NCBI RefSeq assembly: GCF_030812215.1
Contig: NZ_JAUSSG010000008.1
Coordinates: forward strand, 367,375 to 431,374
DNA: 64,000 nucleotides
Source: Variovorax boronicumulans
GTDB lineage: Bacteria; Pseudomonadota; Gammaproteobacteria; Burkholderiales; Burkholderiaceae_C
Direction of reading: 5' to 3'
Part shown: positions 63,514 through 64,000 of the stretch, in pieces
Position numbering within the stretch: the first letter of the stretch is position 1
Layout of the letters: each line of letters opens with the position of its first letter
The notes under the pieces: generated by a model
The model's input: only the letters and a program-made list of their open reading frames with translations
The model's database searches: none
Told to the model about the DNA's origin: nothing
Position numbers and translations under genes: made by a program

Positions 63514-64000
63514 TGAAGATGAAAAGTGCTTCGCTTCGCTACATCGCCTCCCGCGCAGGCGGGATGCTCATCGTGCTGGCCATCGTGGCGGTGCTGGTCT
63601 TCGTGCTCACGCGTGCCGCCTCGGGCGACCCGGTCTCGGTGCTGCTGGGCGACCAGGCCACGGCCGCGGACATCGCCCGCGTGCAGAAGGAATACGGCCT
63701 CGATAAACCCCTGCCCGTGCAGTTCGGCTACTGGCTGCGCGAAGTGCTGCAGGGCAACCTGGGCACCTCCATCTTCCTGCAGCGCCCGGTGACGCAGGCG
63801 CTGTGGGAGCGCGCCGAGCCCACCACCTTGCTCGCGCTCCTGGCGGTAGCCATCGCGGCCTTGATCGGCGTGCCCTGCGGCATCGTCTCGGCCGTGTTCC
63901 GCGGGCGCATGGTCGACCAGCTCTTCACCGGCATCGCGATGCTCGGCGCAAGCATCCCGAGCTTCTGGCTCGGGATCGTGCTGATCCAGATCTTCGCGGT
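63513..64000 (+). CDS. ABC transporter inner-membrane permease (DppB/OppB-type), cut by window end
   Basis: The visible 162 residues contain the N-terminal helix (LRYIASRAGGMLIVLAIVAVLVFVLTRAASGDPVSVLLG), EYGLDKPLPVQFGYWLREVLQGNLGTSIF, and the following helices (LLALLAVAIAALIGVPCGIVSAVFRG), typical of peptide permeases. Follows the lactonase gene by overlap and clearly belongs to the transporter operon. The 3' end lies outside the window. Confidence 0.94.
   Translation, partial: MKMKSASLRYIASRAGGMLIVLAIVAVLVFVLTRAASGDPVSVLLGDQATAADIARVQKEYGLDKPLPVQFGYWLREVLQGNLGTSIFLQRPVTQALWERAEPTTLLALLAVAIAALIGVPCGIVSAVFRGRMVDQLFTGIAMLGASIPSFWLGIVLIQIFA

Overview
The window looks like a chromosomal segment of a high-GC betaproteobacterium, most like Comamonadaceae (Variovorax-type). 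This rests on the petB-petC-sspA-sspB order, the gene content, the roughly 65-70% GC coding style and a CCCCCTTCCGGGGG-type dispersed repeat. No database search was possible, so the taxon is an inference.

Layout. 1-3731 is housekeeping: the 3' part of cytochrome b, cytochrome c1, sspA, sspB and a tRNA-Thr(UGU). An accessory region of about 50 kb follows, from the terminator behind the tRNA to the terminator in front of recJ. (i) 3969-25247 is one long co-directional cluster for a flagellum-type type III export apparatus with rod, rings and hook: fliQ, fliR, flhB, flhA, flgF, flgG, flgA, flgH, flgI, flgB, flgC, fliE, fliF, a short fliG-like gene, fliH, fliI, fliJ, a fliK-position gene, flgD, flgE, a fliM-like gene, fliN, fliO, fliP and a sigma-28-like gene. 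There is no flagellin, filament cap, hook-filament junction, stator or chemotaxis gene. The FliG-like and FliM-like proteins lack the parts used for torque and CheY binding. It may therefore be a secretion device rather than a motility organ. (ii) 25291-28949 holds three TPR proteins and one unknown protein. (iii) 29465-44743 encodes a 5092-residue RHS/YD-repeat protein with a coupled 171-aa lipoprotein that could be its immunity partner. (iv) 45031-49942 is a peptide-modification (RiPP) cluster: an ATP-grasp protein, an RRE-SagB-YcaO fusion, a 69-aa candidate precursor and a radical SAM/SPASM enzyme. (v) 50007-53671 holds gene remnants, a two-component pair and a small hypothetical gene.

The most interesting link is a promoter-like motif, GCTAAACAAA-N13-GGA(T/C), found three times with identical spacing. 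One copy precedes a TPR gene. The other two lie in the divergent region between the giant RHS gene and the RiPP cluster, one facing each. The layout resembles a sigma-28 promoter, so the sigma factor of the flagellum-like cluster may control the RHS protein and the RiPP cluster. This would make the accessory region one regulon.

53826-64000 returns to housekeeping or common genes: recJ, an RpfE-type protein, lolC and lolD, an ECF sigma factor, a ClpP-like protease, a RidA-family protein, and a peptide ABC transporter operon (binding protein, lactonase-like protein, truncated permease).
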